A stretch of DNA of 60,000 nt from Takakia lepidozioides (Eukaryota; Streptophyta; Takakiopsida; Takakiales; Takakiaceae). Both the position numbers and the translations under genes were made by a program. The stretch spans positions 26,290,001 to 26,350,000 of the forward strand of contig CM060731.1 in NCBI GenBank assembly GCA_030704615.1, written 5' to 3'. The notes beneath the pieces were generated by a model, which searched no databases, had not been told where the DNA came from, and was given only the letters and a program-made list of their open reading frames with translations. This document shows positions 57,446 to 60,000 of this stretch, piece by piece. The stretch's first letter is position 1. Each line of letters starts with the position of its first letter.

Positions 57446-58040
57446 TTAGATTTTTTTCTTTAGTGGACTTTCCCTGCTGGATAGTCCACTAGGATCACAC
57501 ATGTGACAAGAATTTCGTTTTTCTGTACTTGTCGTTCGTTCCGTTTCCCTTTTTCCGTATTCATTAATGGGCCCGCCTTTCATCCCTTTTGACGGCCGTT
57601 CTTGTCCTCTTTCTTTATGACACCTGTTCTTGCACTTCCTTCTCAGCTGTGTGTCGCGCCCTGACCTCCACGTGTCTATTTTTAAACTAATTTCCGTTTT
57701 CTCTTCCGTCAGCCATTTTCTTGAAGTTATTATGCGTCCACCTGTCACTGATTCTATGGATCGTGTAACCCTAGTAGGCTGTGTTGAGCTGTGACAGGCT
57801 GTGTCATACTGTGTTACGCTGTGATAGGCTGTGATGCACTGTGGTAAACTGTGATAGGCTGTGACACGCTGTGGTAGGTTGTGATAGGCTGTGTTGCGCC
57901 GTGCTGGGCTGTGATAGGCTGTGTCACGTCGTGATGGGCTGTGATAGGCTGTGCTTTGCCTTGTTGGGCTGTGATAGGCTGTGTCACGTTTGTTTTGCCC
58001 GCCCTGGTCATATATGCTCGGCCTAGCGACAAGTGCTCCA
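57446..58040. repeat. CTGTGATAGG minisatellite between integrase and extra ORF
   Basis: From about 57780 to 57990 the DNA is a tandem run of GGCTGTG(A/T)-type decamers, similar in unit to the minisatellite in the retrotransposon A LTR (34207-34440). The minus-strand frame through it gives a Tyr-His-Ser-Pro repeat that I do not regard as a protein. The remainder, 57446-57780, has no recognisable feature. Confidence 0.7.
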
Positions 58041-59948
58041 TACTCCGTTCGTAACACTGGTGCAGCCCGTGACTGCTCTTGCGGTTCAACATGCAAATCA
58101 TGCTGCAAGGGTTTGTCATGGATACCACTGTACCCCTTCAACTTATTGGCATTGACTCTTCCCAGCATTTCTTTGTTAATGGTTTGTAACATGACGGTGT
58201 TGTTATCATACATCTTTTGTATGACATAAGGTCCTTTCCATGGTGATTTAAGCTTAGAAGCTTGAATCTTTCATTTCTTCTGCAACCATAGAACCAAATC
58301 TCCCGTCTTAAAGGTTTTTAACTTGCCTTCATCAAACTGTTCCTTTCGCTTCATCTGAATTCTGGTCATATTATCAGCTGCATCAGCACGTACTTCTTCC
58401 ACATGGTATAATTCATGTTTCCTGACCTTGATGGAGTCTTGCAATTCCATTCTCTTTCCCCACTCCGTTCTCATGGTAGGTAACAGGAATTCCACTGGAA
58501 GTAAGGCTTCCATACCATAAACTAATTGGAATGGTGTATACTTAGTGGTGACTTTATATGAAGTCATGTATGACCACAAAGCTGTCAGCAGCTTTGTATC
58601 CCAATCCGTTCTGTTTGCATTGACTATCTTAGCCAAGATAGTACATAGTATTTTGTTGGTAGCCTCTGCCTGCCCATTACCCTGTGGGTAATATGTTGTA
58701 CTCTTTCTATGCACAATCATGAACTCTTTAGTCAACAACTCAATGGTCTCATTCATGAAGTGACTTCCCTGATCACTGATAAATTCTAAGGGACAACCAA
58801 TCGTGTAAGTATGTTCTCGTACAGGAACCTTGCTGTGGACTTGGCTGTGTTGTCCCTCAAAGCTTTAGCTTCCACCCACTTTGTAGTATAATCAGTGGCT
58901 GTAATTATGTACCTATTTCGTGTATTCTTGGATGGTGGGTTAATTGGTCCAACAAAGTCTGGTCCCCATTTCTGAAATGGTTCCGTAGGCATTGTAGGAT
59001 GCAAGGCCATCCTTCCAGATCTCTGCAAAGGTCCTAGCCTCTGACATTCATCACACTTCTGACAATACTCGTGTACATCTTTGAACAAAGTAGGCCACCA
59101 GTATCCTGCGAGTAGTATCTTCCTACTGGTAGTCTCTTCTCCAAAATGACCTCCAGCCACTCCTTTATGAACTTCCGCCAAAACTTTATTTACTTCATGG
59201 TGGTACAAGCATCGTTTTAGTACTCCATCAGGTCCTAGCTTATACATTATGCTTCCTACCATAGTATAAGGTAAAGCTTTGATAGCGATTCTCTTCCTCT
59301 GCTCCTTACCATAACTAGGTGGGCACTGACCATGAGCAAGGTAGTATCTGATTGGCCACTGCCAATCTAACCAGTCATCTGCATTTCCCTGCACCTCCAC
59401 TGCAAAGAGACTCGCATCTGGTAATTGATCATCTATTCCTGTGGCTGGTTCTCCTGTTGACAATCGTGACAAATGATCCGCCACAAGATGCAGTCTCCCA
59501 GGCTTGTAAACAACCTCGACCTCAAACTCGTGCAAGATTATCAACCATCTTGCTATTCTTCCGCTTATCAGAGGTTTGTTTACCAGGTATATCAGAGCCT
59601 GGTGATCCACATAGAACATAAACTTCTTGCCCAACAGGTAATGCCTGAATTTCTTCACTGCATAGATCATTGCCAATGCTTCTCTTCCGTTGTGCTATAG
59701 TTCCTTTCAGCACTGTTCATCTACCGGCTAGCATAGTAGACAGGTGAATCTATATTCCCTGTAACATTCTGGGCTAACACCGCTCCCAACGCTTCTCCTG
59801 ATGCATCGCAGTGAACATGGAATACTACATGCCAGTGAGGGTTAATCAGCTCAGGTGTAGTTGTTACTGACAGTGTAAGTTCCTCAAACGCCTGTTGACA
59901 TTCAGCTGTCCAGGCAAACACTTCATCTTTCTTCAGTAGTTTGCTCAA
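58041..59948 (-). pseudogene. RNase H and integrase of retrotransposon A, second copy
   Basis: Read downward from the window edge: an RT-connection/RNase H segment EVFAWTAECQQAFEELTLSV and HVHCDASGEALGAVLAQ (59940-59770, first RNase H Asp), then [20 protein letters not shown] and [20 protein letters not shown] (third RNase H Asp). The integrase zinc region is [20 protein letters not shown]...[10 protein letters not shown] (HHCC), followed by the DDE core: [14 protein letters not shown], then [20 protein letters not shown], a stop at 58786, and FMIVHRKSTTYYPQGNGQAE with the catalytic Glu (about 58690). The C-terminal domain GPYVIQKMYDNNTVMLQTIN lies at about 58230-58160. Frameshifts near 59690 and the stop at 58786 break it. 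Reverse transcriptase continues beyond the window. Confidence 0.9.
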
Positions 59949-60000
59949 TGGTGCTGCTATTTGTGCATACCTTTTGACAAATCTCCTGTAATAACTGGTT

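Noticed and set aside
57446-58213. 255-codon frame rich in Tyr-His-Ser-Pro
   Set aside because: Its first third is the integrase C-terminal domain; the rest is a minisatellite translation.

Overview
This window reads as nuclear DNA of a land plant, probably a non-seed plant (bryophyte, lycophyte or fern); I cannot name the species. Evidence: GT-AG introns in every protein gene, a plant C2-type phospholipase D, PLS-type pentatricopeptide (PPR) fragments, Ty3/gypsy retrotransposons with an initiator-Met tRNA primer site, a LINE fragment, Mutator-like (MULE) transposases and an 8-bp-TSD hAT-like element. Only one gene looks like an intact host gene: a three-exon phospholipase D at 2583-5528 (minus strand).

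Layout. 1-2582: low-complexity DNA and a small inverted-repeat element. 2583-5528: PLD. 6517-7845: LINE reverse-transcriptase relic and a minus-strand gypsy LTR. 8288-34559: one Ty3-type retrotransposon on the minus strand (5' LTR 33724-34559, gag/protease about 19592-22082, an unusual long extra ORF 8463-12078, polypurine tract, truncated 3' LTR). It is split by two large DNA transposons, here called MULE1 (about 12079-19423) and MULE2 (22083-33348). 34560-42602: fragments of a second gypsy family, one containing an in-place inversion and a 3.3-kb hAT-like element (35386-38660) that carries PPR-derived DNA amplified as a 137-bp tandem array. 43.2-45.4 kb: PPR pseudogene. 45445-53690: an inverted, internally deleted mosaic of MULE2 and MULE1. 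53690-60000: a second copy of the retrotransposon (extra ORF, integrase, RNase H), running off the end of the window.

The most unusual content is in the two MULEs. MULE2 carries, head-to-head with a transposase gene (divergent zinc finger, DDE core, SWIM finger), a multi-exon gene for a ParB/Srx-like domain followed by a beta-class (N4-cytosine/N6-adenine type) DNA methyltransferase. The C-terminal exons of a homologous methyltransferase also lie in MULE1. Both elements hold arrays of near-perfect long palindromes (core AATTCGGCGCCGAATT in MULE1; GAATGTCGT/ACGACATTC in MULE2) in non-coding DNA. My hypothesis is a eukaryotic transposon family with its own DNA methyltransferase and palindromic target arrays. 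All copies here are decayed by frameshifts, nonsense changes or deletions, so the system must be judged from conserved features and intact relatives elsewhere.
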